Shown here piece by piece: positions 35,084 through 44,771 of a DNA stretch of 64,000 nucleotides. Source of the stretch: an uncultured Burkholderiales bacterium (GTDB taxonomy: Bacteria; Pseudomonadota; Gammaproteobacteria; Burkholderiales; Burkholderiaceae_C); assembly GCA_903822825.1 (NCBI GenBank), contig CAIJQQ010000005.1:32848-96847 (forward strand), in the 5' to 3' direction. Every line of letters starts with the position of its first letter. Within the stretch, counting starts at the first letter, position 1. The position numbers and the translations under genes were made by a program. The notes beneath the pieces were generated by a model that did not search any database, had not been told where the DNA came from, and was given only the letters and a program-made list of their open reading frames with translations.

Positions 35084-36097
35084 TCAAAGGGCCCTGCGCG
35101 GCGCGGCCGTACTGCCGCGCACGACCAGATCAAAGGGCAAGAGCGACTGCGCGGCAATCACCTCCCCCGAGATGGCCGACAACATGGACAAAGCAGCCAT
35201 GCGCCCGAGGTCTTGGGTCGGCAAACTCACCGTGGTCAGACCGGGGTTGATGGCTTGAGCGATCTCCAGATCGTCGATGCCGCAGATCGACAGATCGCCG
35301 GGCACATGCAGGCCCATGCGCTGGGCTTCGAGCAAAGCACCCACGGCCAACAAATCGTTGCCACAAAAAATCGCGCTGGGTGGAGACTCTGCGCTCATCA
35401 GCTGACGCAAACCCAAACGCCCCCCTTCCAAATTGAAAGCCTGCTCGGTCACCAGCGCAGGCGGCAAAGACAAGCCTGCCTGTGCAAGCGTTTGGCGTAC
35501 GCCCTCAATGCGGCTGCGGGCGCGGTCGTTGTGTGCGGTGAAACCCGAGATAACTGCGATGCACCGGTGCCCCAGGGCCAGCAAATGCGCCGTGGCCATG
35601 CGGGCAGCCCCCGCGTTGTCAAAGCCCAAGGACGGCAATCGCGGGTCACATGACCAAGTCAGCAACGTGGGCTTGGGCCACAGGCCCAGCGCCTCCCACA
35701 GCCGGGGCGCATGGTCGGTGCCGACCAACACCAACGCGTCCACACCGCGCTGCTGCAACGCACGCACCAATTCCAATTCGGTGGTGGGATCGTATTCGTG
35801 ACTGGCCACCAGCAGTTGGTAGCCCGCCTGTGCCAGTGTCGTCTGCATGGCCTGCGTGCTGCGCGCAAAAATGGCGTGGTCGAGCGTGGGGATGACGCAG
35901 CCCACCGTGTGGGTGCGGCCAGAGGCCAGTGCACGGGCGGCGGCAACGGGTTGGTAATCCAGCTGCCTGACGGCCGCCATCACCCGCTCTTGTGTGTGGG
36001 ACCGCACCACCCCAGGTTTGCTCAGCACGCGCGATACGGTCGCGGTCGAGACCCCTGCCAGCCGGGCAACGTCCTGGATCGTGGTGCCTTGTTTCAT
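35084..36097 (-). CDS. LacI-family transcriptional regulator of the sulfonate ABC operon
   Basis: 337-aa LacI/GalR-type repressor. The N-terminal helix-turn-helix and hinge are visible as TTIQDVARLAGVSTATVSRV (residues 5-24) and RALASGRTHTVG, then a periplasmic-binding-like effector domain (from about residue 60). The hinge Leu that normally intercalates in the centre of an operator lies in RALASGR. It is divergent from the ABC transporter operon. Between them lies a typical LacI-type dyad overlapping the start region of the operon, so it very probably represses this operon until the effector arrives. Effector unknown. Confidence 0.88.
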   Translation of the reverse strand: MKQGTTIQDVARLAGVSTATVSRVLSKPGVVRSHTQERVMAAVRQLDYQPVAAARALASGRTHTVGCVIPTLDHAIFARSTQAMQTTLAQAGYQLLVASHEYDPTTELELVRALQQRGVDALVLVGTDHAPRLWEALGLWPKPTLLTWSCDPRLPSLGFDNAGAARMATAHLLALGHRCIAVISGFTAHNDRARSRIEGVRQTLAQAGLSLPPALVTEQAFNLEGGRLGLRQLMSAESPPSAIFCGNDLLAVGALLEAQRMGLHVPGDLSICGIDDLEIAQAINPGLTTVSLPTQDLGRMAALSMLSAISGEVIAAQSLLPFDLVVRGSTAAPRRAL

Positions 36098-36206
36098 GGG
36101 GGTTCAGCATGCCATAAGTCGACGTGGCATGGCGCTGACATGCAAGGGCTTTATGCTTTCTTTTCAGTGTTTTCCCTGATTTTTCGCGCTATTCGGGTTT
36201 TCATGA

Positions 36207-36235
36207 TTGACAACAACCGGCAACAAAACGATAGT
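36207..36235 (+). promoter_or_regulatory. Sigma70-type promoter of the ABC transporter operon
   Basis: A perfect TTGACA (36207-36212) is followed after 17 bases by GATAGT (36230-36235), four of six matching TATAAT. The predicted start of transcription, near 36242, lies within the LacI-type operator. This means translation of the first permease must start downstream of here. Confidence 0.65.
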
Positions 36236-36238
36236 TCA

Positions 36239-36252
36239 TGCAAGCGCTTACA
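36239..36252. promoter_or_regulatory. LacI-type operator
   Basis: TGCAAGCGCTTACA: a near-perfect dyad with the CG centre and AAGCGCTT core characteristic of LacI/GalR operators (one mismatched pair). It begins three bases after the -10 hexamer and so should block transcription initiation when bound by the regulator encoded at 35084-36097. Confidence 0.8.
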
Positions 36253-36292
36253 TTCAGCGCCCTGCACCTCAAGCCCTTTGAAAGGAAGCACG

Positions 36293-37090
36293 GTGGTCTT
36301 GGTCCAAAGAAGAAGTTACCGCCGTGCTGTGCTGGGCTTGGCCACCCTCTTGTTGGTCATGGGTCTGTGGTACTTGAGCACGACGCTCATGGGCTGGATC
36401 AACCCGTCCCGATTTCCACGCCCGGACGAGGTGGTGAGTGCTTTGACCTTCATTCAGACCGAGGGCTATGGCAATGGCAAGTTGCACCAGCATGTTTTGC
36501 ACAGCCTGAAACTGGTGGTCATGGGTTTTGCCGTGGCGGTCAGCATCGGCGTGCCACTGGGTTTGCTCATGGGTTACTCGCGCCGAGCCGAAGCGCTGAT
36601 CAACCCGGCCTTTTTGCTGCTGCGCCCCATCCCTCCGCTGGCCTGGATTCCTTTGGCTATCGTGTGGCTGGGGCTGGACGATGGCTCGAAAATTCTGGTT
36701 ATTTTTGTGGCGGCCTTTGTGCCCTCGGTCATCAACAGTTACACCGGCGTGCGCAACATCGAGACCCCGCTGATGGAAGCGGCCAGCATGCTGGGCATTC
36801 GGGGCTGGCGCATGGTCTGCGAGGTGCTGGTGCCGGGCGCTTTGCCCATGATTTTCACTGGGCTTCGGCTGTCTTTGCAGGCCAGCTGGACAACCCTGGT
36901 GGCGGCCGAACTGATCGGCGCGCTCTACGGCTTGGGCAGCATCCTGAACCAAGCCGCCCAGGACATTTTTCCCGCCATGATTTTGGTCGCCATGGTCTTT
37001 GTGGCCCTGTGCGGAGCCAGCACCACTTGGCTTTTGAGCGTGCTGGAAGAGCGGGCCATGCCCTGGCACAAAGGACGGGTGGCCACATGA
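36293..37090 (+). CDS. ABC transporter permease, SsuC/TauC type (first)
   Basis: About 265-aa inner-membrane permease of the nitrate/sulfonate/taurine class. Roughly six hydrophobic segments are present and the EAA loop reads LMEAASMLGIRGWRMVCEVL. The start is set at GTG 36293: AAAGGAAG lies 4-5 bases upstream, and an ATG at 36203 would lie upstream of the mapped promoter. TTG 36299 is an alternative. Its stop overlaps the next permease start (ATGA). Context suggests import of dihydroxypropanesulfonate or related sulfonates. Confidence 0.82.
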   Translation: MVLVQRRSYRRAVLGLATLLLVMGLWYLSTTLMGWINPSRFPRPDEVVSALTFIQTEGYGNGKLHQHVLHSLKLVVMGFAVAVSIGVPLGLLMGYSRRAEALINPAFLLLRPIPPLAWIPLAIVWLGLDDGSKILVIFVAAFVPSVINSYTGVRNIETPLMEAASMLGIRGWRMVCEVLVPGALPMIFTGLRLSLQASWTTLVAAELIGALYGLGSILNQAAQDIFPAMILVAMVFVALCGASTTWLLSVLEERAMPWHKGRVAT

Positions 37091-37866
37091 ACAAAGCGCT
37101 CAGCCGAGCCCAGTTTTGGGGCCTCACGGTCACCGGCACGGTGGCATTTTTTGCCTTTTGGTACTTGGCACGGGCGCTGCATTTTTCGCCACCTCAATTT
37201 CTGCCCATGCCGCACGAGGTCTTGCTCAAACTGCTCGAACTGATGGGCACGCCGTTTGCTGGTGCCACTTTGCCAGAACACCTGTACGCCAGCTTGAAGC
37301 GTTTTGGCATGGGGTTTGGCTTGGCCGCTTTGGTGGGCATTCCGCTGGGATTGTCCATGGGCTGGTTTCGCTGGCTGGACGATGTCGTCACCCCACTGTT
37401 TGATGCAGTGCGCTTCATTGCGCCAGTGGCCTGGGTGCCCTTTGCAGCGCTGTGGTTTGGCACGGGCATCGGCGGCCCCACCTTGATCATTTTTGCCGGT
37501 GCTTTTCCGCCTTGCTTGATCAACGCTTACCGAGGCGCGCGCAACGTCGAGGTGCGCTTATTGGAGGCGGCCAGCATGCTGGGCGTAGGCAGTTTCAAGA
37601 CCATCACCGAGGTGTTGTTCCCCGCTGCTGTACCGTCCATCATCGCCGGTTTACGCATTGGCGCGGGACTGGGCTGGTTGTCCCTGGTAGGGGCTGAGCT
37701 GATCGTGGCCAGCAGCGGCATGGGCAACTTGATTGTTCGCGCGCAAAGCGCCTTGGCCACCGACACGGTGATGGTGGGCATGATCGCCATTGGTGCTGTG
37801 GGTGTGGTGATCGACATCCTGATTCGGCGTGTGGAAAAGCAGTTGCTCAAACACCGCAACGCCTGA
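37087..37866 (+). CDS. ABC transporter permease, SsuC/TauC type (second)
   Basis: 259-aa permease of the same class with the EAA loop LLEAASMLGVGSFKTITEVL and about six hydrophobic segments, beginning GLTVTGTVAFFAFWYLARAL. Its ATG overlaps the preceding stop by four bases. Sulfonate transporters usually have one permease gene forming a homodimer; two distinct genes point to a heterodimeric channel. It lies 29 bases upstream of the ATPase gene. Confidence 0.88.
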   Translation: MNKALSRAQFWGLTVTGTVAFFAFWYLARALHFSPPQFLPMPHEVLLKLLELMGTPFAGATLPEHLYASLKRFGMGFGLAALVGIPLGLSMGWFRWLDDVVTPLFDAVRFIAPVAWVPFAALWFGTGIGGPTLIIFAGAFPPCLINAYRGARNVEVRLLEAASMLGVGSFKTITEVLFPAAVPSIIAGLRIGAGLGWLSLVGAELIVASSGMGNLIVRAQSALATDTVMVGMIAIGAVGVVIDILIRRVEKQLLKHRNA

Positions 37867-37895
37867 GCTGTCATTTTTCAAACCCCTAACTGACC

Positions 37896-38693
37896 ATGGC
37901 CACTATCCAGTTCAACAATGTCAGCCGCATGTTTCAGCGTGACGGCAAGGACTTTCTCATCCTCGACAGGATCCAACTCTTGGTGCAAGACCAAGAGTTC
38001 GTGGCCATCGTGGGGCCATCGGGTTGCGGCAAAACCACCTGCATGCGCATGGCAGCTGGACTTGAATTTCCCAGCAACGGCTCGGTCAAAGTCAATGATG
38101 TGGTGGTCACAGAGCCCGGCCCCGACCGCGCGGTGGTGTTCCAGCAGTTTGCCCTGTTCCCCTGGAAAACGGTGCATGACAACATCGACTTTGGCCTGCG
38201 CAGCAAAGGCATCGACAAAGAAGAACGCGAACGCCTGATCACCCACTACATCGACTTGATGAGCCTCAAGGGCTACGAGAGCGCTTACCCGCATCAACTG
38301 TCTGGCGGCATGCAGCAACGCGTGGCGATTGCGCGGGCCTATGCACTGAACCCACAAGTGCTGCTGATGGACGAGCCCTTTGGCGCGCTCGATGCTCAGA
38401 CCCGCGTGGTCATGCAGGAAGAACTGGTCAAGTTGGCACGCAAAAACCCACGCACCGTGCTGTTCATCACCCACGCGGTGGAAGAGGCGGTGTACCTGGC
38501 CGATCGCGTGGTGGTCATGACCAGCAGGCCAGGAAAAATCAAGGAAATTCTGGATGTGAAGTCCGTGCGCGAAGCCGAGCAATGGGACCGTCACAGCAAG
38601 ATTGAAGACGTGATGGATCTGCAAAGCTTTGTCCATTTGCGTACCCGAATCTGGAAGTCTTTGCGTGAAGAGCACGTGGGCACGGATCATTGA
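37896..38693 (+). CDS. ABC transporter ATPase, SsuB/TauB type
   Basis: 265-aa ATPase of the nitrate/sulfonate/taurine class. Walker A GPSGCGKTT, Q-loop FQQFALFPWKTV (the FPW is typical of SsuB/TauB), signature LSGGMQQRVAIARA, Walker B VLLMDEPFGALDAQTR and H-loop FITHAVEEAVYLAD are visible. A start immediately following the second permease gene, and a binding protein gene 29 bases on, complete the importer. Confidence 0.92.
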   Translation: MATIQFNNVSRMFQRDGKDFLILDRIQLLVQDQEFVAIVGPSGCGKTTCMRMAAGLEFPSNGSVKVNDVVVTEPGPDRAVVFQQFALFPWKTVHDNIDFGLRSKGIDKEERERLITHYIDLMSLKGYESAYPHQLSGGMQQRVAIARAYALNPQVLLMDEPFGALDAQTRVVMQEELVKLARKNPRTVLFITHAVEEAVYLADRVVVMTSRPGKIKEILDVKSVREAEQWDRHSKIEDVMDLQSFVHLRTRIWKSLREEHVGTDH

Positions 38694-38722
38694 AGCAACC
38701 ACCAACTGAAGGAGACATCGAC

Positions 38723-39778
38723 ATGAAAAAACTCGCTGCAGCCGCCATGGGCATCGGCCTTGTTCTGGGCTTGTCCAGCACAGCGCAAGCTCAAGCGCTG
38801 ACCCCCATCAAGATCAGCTACCAACCCTCTCTTTACTGGGCCTTGCCTTTTCACATTGCCACTGAAAAGGGCTGGTGGAAAGATGCAGGTTTGGCACCAG
38901 AGTTTTCGACATTCCCGGCCGGTGTCCCTCAAATCGCAGCCTCAGCAGCAGGATCTTGGGATGTCGGCGGCACAGGCTCTGTGCCAGCCGTGCTGGGACA
39001 TGTTCGGTTCGGCATCAAAACCATCGGCCTCACGAACGACGAGTCGGCAGCCAATGGTCTGGTGGGCAGCAGCAAAGCCGCCGCTGATTTCGCCAAAGAC
39101 CCCGCCGGAGCTCTGCGTGGCAAGACCATCACTTTGACGCAGAACTCGACAGCCGACTTCGCGGTGCAGGCCTGCTTGAAAAAATACGGCCTGAAAAAGT
39201 CCGATGTGGTCATGAAAAACATGGGCCAAGCCGAGATCATTTCGGCCTTGTCTTCCAACAACTCAGACCTGGCAGGCATGTGGGCCCCCAACACTTACAC
39301 AGTGGAAGAAAAAGCGGATGCCAAAATGCTTTGCAGCGGCAAGGACAGCGGAGCCATCGTGCCCGGCGCTTTGATCGCGCGGGGTGACTATGCCAAGCAA
39401 AACCCACAGAATGTCGCCAAATTTCTCGCGGTCTACCTGCGCGCATGGAGTTGGATGAGCGTGAACCGACCCGAAGCCATCCGCATGATGAAAGACTTTT
39501 ATGCCAAAGGTGGCGTCAGCATCAGCGATGCGGCCATGAACAAAGAGTTTGATACCCGCCCGACCTTCACCTTGGCACAACAACTCAAAAACATGGAGCG
39601 CTCAGGAGGAGCAGCCAATTCGAAGATGGATGGCTGGTTCACCGAACTCTCTGGCTTCATGCGCGAAACCGGTGCAGTTCAGCAAGTCCCCGCCGTGGCT
39701 GACTTCGTGACCGACGAGTACTTGAAATTGGTTCAGGCAGACGCCAAGCTGCGTGACATGGCCAACTCAACCCGGTAA
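38723..39778 (+). CDS. ABC transporter substrate-binding protein, SsuA/TauA-like
   Basis: 351-aa periplasmic binding protein of the NMT1/SsuA fold. A Sec signal peptide MKKLAAAAMGIGLVLGLSS ends at an AQA site, then IKISYQPSLYWALPFHIATE begins the mature domain. AAGGAGA 8 bases before ATG 38723 supports the start. Its ligand is presumably a C3 sulfonate, because the catabolic genes for dihydroxypropanesulfonate follow directly, but the fold also binds nitrate, taurine and thiamine precursors. Confidence 0.85.
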   Translation: MKKLAAAAMGIGLVLGLSSTAQAQALTPIKISYQPSLYWALPFHIATEKGWWKDAGLAPEFSTFPAGVPQIAASAAGSWDVGGTGSVPAVLGHVRFGIKTIGLTNDESAANGLVGSSKAAADFAKDPAGALRGKTITLTQNSTADFAVQACLKKYGLKKSDVVMKNMGQAEIISALSSNNSDLAGMWAPNTYTVEEKADAKMLCSGKDSGAIVPGALIARGDYAKQNPQNVAKFLAVYLRAWSWMSVNRPEAIRMMKDFYAKGGVSISDAAMNKEFDTRPTFTLAQQLKNMERSGGAANSKMDGWFTELSGFMRETGAVQQVPAVADFVTDEYLKLVQADAKLRDMANSTR

Positions 39779-39793
39779 TTGACCCCACTGGGA

Positions 39794-39814
39794 CGCCATG
39801 CATCCAACATGGCG
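39794..39814 (+). promoter_or_regulatory. Hairpin after the binding-protein gene
   Basis: CGCCATG-N7-CATGGCG, a perfect 7-bp stem 15 bases after the binding-protein stop, without T-run. As at 9.5 kb it probably stabilises the binding-protein message or reduces read-through to the enzyme genes. Confidence 0.5.
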
Positions 39815-39888
39815 CCCCCGTTCATCTCGAACTTGAATTGCCTTGTGCTTCTGATCAAGCGCTGGATAAACCATTTGCCTTGATTTAA

Positions 39889-41229
<1,341 letters not shown>

Positions 41230-41281
41230 ACCTGCAACCCCACTTCAAACAAGTCACCCATTTACAAACAGGCTTTGCGTG

Positions 41282-42049
41282 ATGAGCAATTCGCCTGTTT
41301 CATTTGACCTTTCAGGTCGAACGGCTTTGGTCACCGGCGGCAGCTCAGGTTTGGGCGAAGCCATGGCGCAAGCCCTGGGCATGGCGGGCGCAAAGCTCGT
41401 CTTGATGGCCCGCAGGCCGGACTTGCTCCAACAATCGGCCGACAAGCTGACAGCGATGGGCATTTCTGCCCAGACGCTGGTCTGCGATCTTTCCTCTCCA
41501 GAGGCGGCACAAGAAGGTGCACAGCAAGCCTTGAACATGGGGCCTGTTGACATCTTGGTCAATGCGGCTGGCGTCAATCTGCGTGAACCATTTGCGTCTG
41601 TTTCTGTCTCCAACTGGATGGCTCAAATCAACCTCCACTTGAGCGCTCCTTTCTTTCTAGCGCAGGCACTGGCCCCTGCCATGAAGGAACGTGGATGGGG
41701 GCGCATCATCAACATCGCCAGCCTGCAAAGCCACCGGGCATTTGCCAACAGCGCGCCCTATGGCGCTGGCAAAGGCGGCATTGTTCAGCTGACCCGGGCC
41801 ATGGCGCTCGAATGGGGACCCCATGGCATCACCTGCAACGCCATCGGTCCTGGGTTTTTTCCGACGGCGTTGACCGCGCCTGTCTTTGGCAACCCGGAGT
41901 TGGTTGCGCGGCATGCTGCACAAACCTGTTTGGGTCGAAATGGCGAGCTCTCAGACATCCATGGTTTGGCTGTTTTTTTGGCCAGCGATGCATCCAGCTA
42001 CATCACTGGTCAAACCATCATGGTTGACGGCGGCTATACCGCCAAGTAG
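41282..42049 (+). CDS. SDR dehydrogenase, possible DHPS 2-dehydrogenase (HpsO-like)
   Basis: About 255-aa classical [17 protein letters not shown] (cofactor), NAAGVN, catalytic Ser in [11 protein letters not shown], Tyr/Lys in YGAGKGG and MVDGGYTAK at the end. In Cupriavidus the HpsO and HpsP enzymes interconvert DHPS enantiomers through the 2-keto form; this gene and the Zn enzyme at 43.5 kb could be that pair. GTG 41279 directly before ATG 41282 is an alternative start. It lies 52 bases after hpsN. Substrate is inferred from context. Confidence 0.72.
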   Translation: MSNSPVSFDLSGRTALVTGGSSGLGEAMAQALGMAGAKLVLMARRPDLLQQSADKLTAMGISAQTLVCDLSSPEAAQEGAQQALNMGPVDILVNAAGVNLREPFASVSVSNWMAQINLHLSAPFFLAQALAPAMKERGWGRIINIASLQSHRAFANSAPYGAGKGGIVQLTRAMALEWGPHGITCNAIGPGFFPTALTAPVFGNPELVARHAAQTCLGRNGELSDIHGLAVFLASDASSYITGQTIMVDGGYTAK

Positions 42050-42118
42050 CCGCCTCAAGCACATGAAAGAATCATGTCGTCACACAGGCGTGCCCATCCC
42101 TGCTCTGGAACCAATCCA

Positions 42119-43318
42119 ATGACCCGCTTTGACCCAAGCCCATTGAAACCAACCGACACGCATCCGGCCATGCTCGGGTCATTGCGTCCACCCAGCGGTG
42201 TGACGCCGCTGAATTTCAGCCCTGGGCCGACATCCCTTGCGGCTGAAGTACAGACAAGCATCAAGGCCTTGTTCGACGCGGAACGCATGTGTTCCATGTA
42301 CCTCTCGCATCGGTCACCTGAGTTTTTAGACATCCTTGCGAGTGTGGTGCAACGCTGCCGCCTGGCAATGGACATTCCTGAACAGTATGAAATTCTTTTC
42401 ATGCATGGTGGTGGGCACGGGCAGTTTGCGGCGGTTCCGCTGAACCTTTGCCCCAATGGCGATGAAAAAGCGACCTACCTGGTCAATGGCACCTGGTCCA
42501 AACGCGCATTGTCCGACGCCTCGAAATACTGCCGCCCTGTCGTTGTGTCCTCCGAGAACATAGATGGCACATTTACCCACAATCCGTCCTTTGAGAATTT
42601 GGACCCCGAATCCAAGTACGTGTACCTTTGCTCGAATGAGACGGTGAACGGGATTGAGTTGCATCGGCTGCCTAAGTTGGACATCAATGCGCCCCTGGTG
42701 GTTGACGCATCGTCAGACTTTTCCACCAAGCCCATTGACTGGTTGGGCTGCAATGTGGGCGTTCTGTATGCCTGCGCGTCCAAAAACATCGGTCACCCCG
42801 GGTTGACGCTTTGCGTGATTCGAAAGGACTTGCTGGGGACTCCAAGCAAATATTGCCCGGGCGTGCTTTGCTACACCACCAATATCAGAGAAAGCAACTT
42901 GTGGAACACCATCGCCACCTTCAACGTCGAGGTGGTCAACATCTATTTGCAATGGATGATTGCGCAGGGTGGCGTTTATGAAATGGAACGCCGGGCTATT
43001 GGAAAGTCAGCCATGCTGTACGACTTGATCGACAAGTCGCAGGGGTTTTATTCCACCCCTATCGCAGACCCTGCCATCCGCAGCCGCATGAACATCCCCT
43101 TTGATGTCGCCGGTGGCGACGAGGAAACCACCCGGGACTTCCTGATTCAGGGATGGGAGCGAGGCATCGTTGGCTTAAGAACACTGACCCCATTTGGGGT
43201 TGGGAAGTACTTGAGGGCCAGTTTGTACAACGGCGTCAGCATGCATCAAGTGGAGGTCTTGGTCGCCTTCATGGCCAATTTTATGAAGACCTGTCGCACC
43301 CAACATTCGGCGGCCTAA
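42119..43318 (+). CDS. SerC-family aminotransferase paralog with altered phosphate site
   Basis: 399-aa fold-type I PLP aminotransferase of the phosphoserine aminotransferase (SerC) family. NFSPGPTSL, MHGGGHGQFAAVPLNL, CSNETVNGIE, DASSDFSTKPID and PLP lysine K222 (ASKNIGHPG) align with E. coli SerC. H64-R65 (SHR) and R366 (LRASLYN) are kept, but the GHR of SerC, whose His-Arg contact the substrate phosphate, reads P-F359-G360. The protein is also longer than SerC (about 360 aa) by an N-terminal extension; ATG 42074 is an alternative start. It sits between hpsN-type and sulfolactate genes, so a sulfonated amino acid such as cysteate is a plausible substrate. It is unlikely to make phosphoserine. 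Confidence 0.75.
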   Translation: MTRFDPSPLKPTDTHPAMLGSLRPPSGVTPLNFSPGPTSLAAEVQTSIKALFDAERMCSMYLSHRSPEFLDILASVVQRCRLAMDIPEQYEILFMHGGGHGQFAAVPLNLCPNGDEKATYLVNGTWSKRALSDASKYCRPVVVSSENIDGTFTHNPSFENLDPESKYVYLCSNETVNGIELHRLPKLDINAPLVVDASSDFSTKPIDWLGCNVGVLYACASKNIGHPGLTLCVIRKDLLGTPSKYCPGVLCYTTNIRESNLWNTIATFNVEVVNIYLQWMIAQGGVYEMERRAIGKSAMLYDLIDKSQGFYSTPIADPAIRSRMNIPFDVAGGDEETTRDFLIQGWERGIVGLRTLTPFGVGKYLRASLYNGVSMHQVEVLVAFMANFMKTCRTQHSAA

Positions 43319-43406
43319 TGTCAACCACCCTTCAGTTCAGACACTGCGCGCACAGCAATGCGCTCCTTGTCATGACACCGCCCTTTACAAGCACCCGCAG
43401 CCTCAC

Positions 43407-43420
43407 CGATCAAATGATCG
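43407..43420. promoter_or_regulatory. Perfect palindrome upstream of the Zn-dehydrogenase gene
   Basis: CGATCA-AA-TGATCG, a perfect 14-base dyad, ends 49 bases before the start of the zinc dehydrogenase gene in a 151-bp gap after the aminotransferase gene. It is a candidate regulator site for an internal promoter of the sulfonate island. Confidence 0.4.
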
Positions 43421-43469
43421 AATGACCGAGACAAACCATTCACGCTAGCCCTCACTCGGAACACATCCC

Positions 43470-44471
43470 ATGAAAGCACTCGTTTACACCAACCCACTCG
43501 AAGTCCAAATCCAGGACCGCCCGGAACCCGACTTGGTCCCGGGCGAAGTCGTCTTGCGCATTGATGCAGTAGGCATTTGCGGCTCTGACATGCACGCGTA
43601 CCACGGGCACGACCCACGCCGTAAACCGGGTCTGGTTTTGGGACACGAATTTTGCGGCACCATTGTCAAAAGCGATGCACCCGGCTTTGCGCTCGGACAG
43701 CGCGTGACGGGCAATCCGCTCATCACCTGTGGCGTTTGTGACTACTGCGTTCAAGGTCGCAACAATCTGTGCAGTCGCCGCACCATGGTGGGCATGACAC
43801 GTCCGGGTGCGTTTGCCGAATTCATGGCCATTCCGGCGGCTTCGCTGATTGAGATGCCCCAAGACATGCCCGCCATTCAGGCGGCCCTGACCGAACCTGC
43901 TGCCACAGCGCTGCATGCCATCAACATGAGCCTGAAGGCCATGGCTCGGCCTTTGCCAGAAAATCGCACGCTGATCATTGGCGGCGGTGCGATTGGCATG
44001 TTGGCCGCCTTGTTGCTCAAAACTTATGGCGCACGCGGCACGATACTGGCCGAAGTCAATCCACTTCGCCGCCAATCGGCCGAAAACCACGCGGGGGTCA
44101 CCACCTACGATCCACGCACCACTTCACCCGAAGAAAATGGTTTTGACTATGTCATTGATGCAGTGGGCAGCAAGCTCACTCGGGTCGCCGCCCTCCATGC
44201 CGTCAAACCAGGCGGCGTGGTCATGCACATCGGTCTGCAGGACTGGGCCAGCGAGATCGACATGCGCAAGCTCACCTTGGCCGAAATCACTTTGATGGGC
44301 ACGTACACCTACACCACAGCAGATTTGCGAGCCACCGTGAAGTTGTTGCACGAGGGGGCATTTGGCGACTTGTCGTGGGTGCAAAGTGTGCCGATGTCCG
44401 ATGGTGCTCAAGCTTTTGCAGACCTCGACAGTGGCCAGATCGCCTCCAGCAAACTGGTTTTGTTGCCCTGA
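43470..44471 (+). CDS. Zinc-dependent dehydrogenase, possible DHPS 2-dehydrogenase (HpsP-like)
   Basis: 333-aa medium-chain dehydrogenase. Catalytic zinc residues are in VGICGSDMHAYHGHD and GHEFCG; the structural zinc cluster is CGVCDYCVQGRNNLC; the cofactor motif is GGGAIGMLAALLL. It resembles sorbitol/threonine dehydrogenases. In DHPS degraders a zinc enzyme (HpsP) and an SDR (HpsO) racemise DHPS, which would suit the neighbours. A 300-bp gap separates it from suyA. Specific role inferred from context. Confidence 0.75.
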   Translation: MKALVYTNPLEVQIQDRPEPDLVPGEVVLRIDAVGICGSDMHAYHGHDPRRKPGLVLGHEFCGTIVKSDAPGFALGQRVTGNPLITCGVCDYCVQGRNNLCSRRTMVGMTRPGAFAEFMAIPAASLIEMPQDMPAIQAALTEPAATALHAINMSLKAMARPLPENRTLIIGGGAIGMLAALLLKTYGARGTILAEVNPLRRQSAENHAGVTTYDPRTTSPEENGFDYVIDAVGSKLTRVAALHAVKPGGVVMHIGLQDWASEIDMRKLTLAEITLMGTYTYTTADLRATVKLLHEGAFGDLSWVQSVPMSDGAQAFADLDSGQIASSKLVLLP

Positions 44472-44771
44472 AAGGGCACACAACACTGGCACTGAAAATT
44501 TCATCGCTTCATCGCCTGCAGGCCTGCTGTCACCGTGGGCCTGCGGTCGACATGGAAGCTTGCTTGATGGCAAACCAAAGGCAAAAACCACGCGTGGGCG
44601 CAGGCTCGCTCGCCCTGAAATCTCGCAATTTCGAAGCCTCATGGGGTAAACACCAATCCATGAATTCATATAGATGATTTACATTAATTTTGTAGAACAG
44701 ACGTCAAGCCTGTATTCAAAATTCAGGCGCCAAGTGTTCCAACCCGCCCAAACCACTCAAGGAGAATTTTT
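44472..44771. other. 300-bp gap before suyA with AT-rich promoter-like stretch
   Basis: No gene is evident here. The right half (from about 44655) is AT-rich compared with the surroundings and contains a 10-base palindrome ATGAATTCAT at about 44660-44669 and a 21-base near-palindrome at 44708-44728, then AAGGAGA before the GTG of suyA. This looks like an internal promoter and control region for the sulfo-lyase genes. Confidence 0.5.
44708..44728. promoter_or_regulatory. Near-perfect 21-base palindrome upstream of suyA
   Basis: GCCTG-T-ATT-CAA-AAT-T-CAGGC is symmetric except for one T-T pair. It begins 64 bases before the suyA start codon. Candidate operator for one of the GntR-type regulators encoded at 50.4 and 52.0 kb. 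Confidence 0.5.

Noticed and set aside
36203..36292. N-terminal extension of the first sulfonate permease from ATG 36203
   Set aside because: A promoter (TTGACA-17-GATAGT) and a LacI operator occupy this stretch, and the only good ribosome site is at 36281-36288.
36098..36292. TPP riboswitch, considered because the binding protein fold is shared with thiamine-precursor transporters
   Set aside because: No THI-box-like conserved sequence is present; a LacI operator explains regulation.
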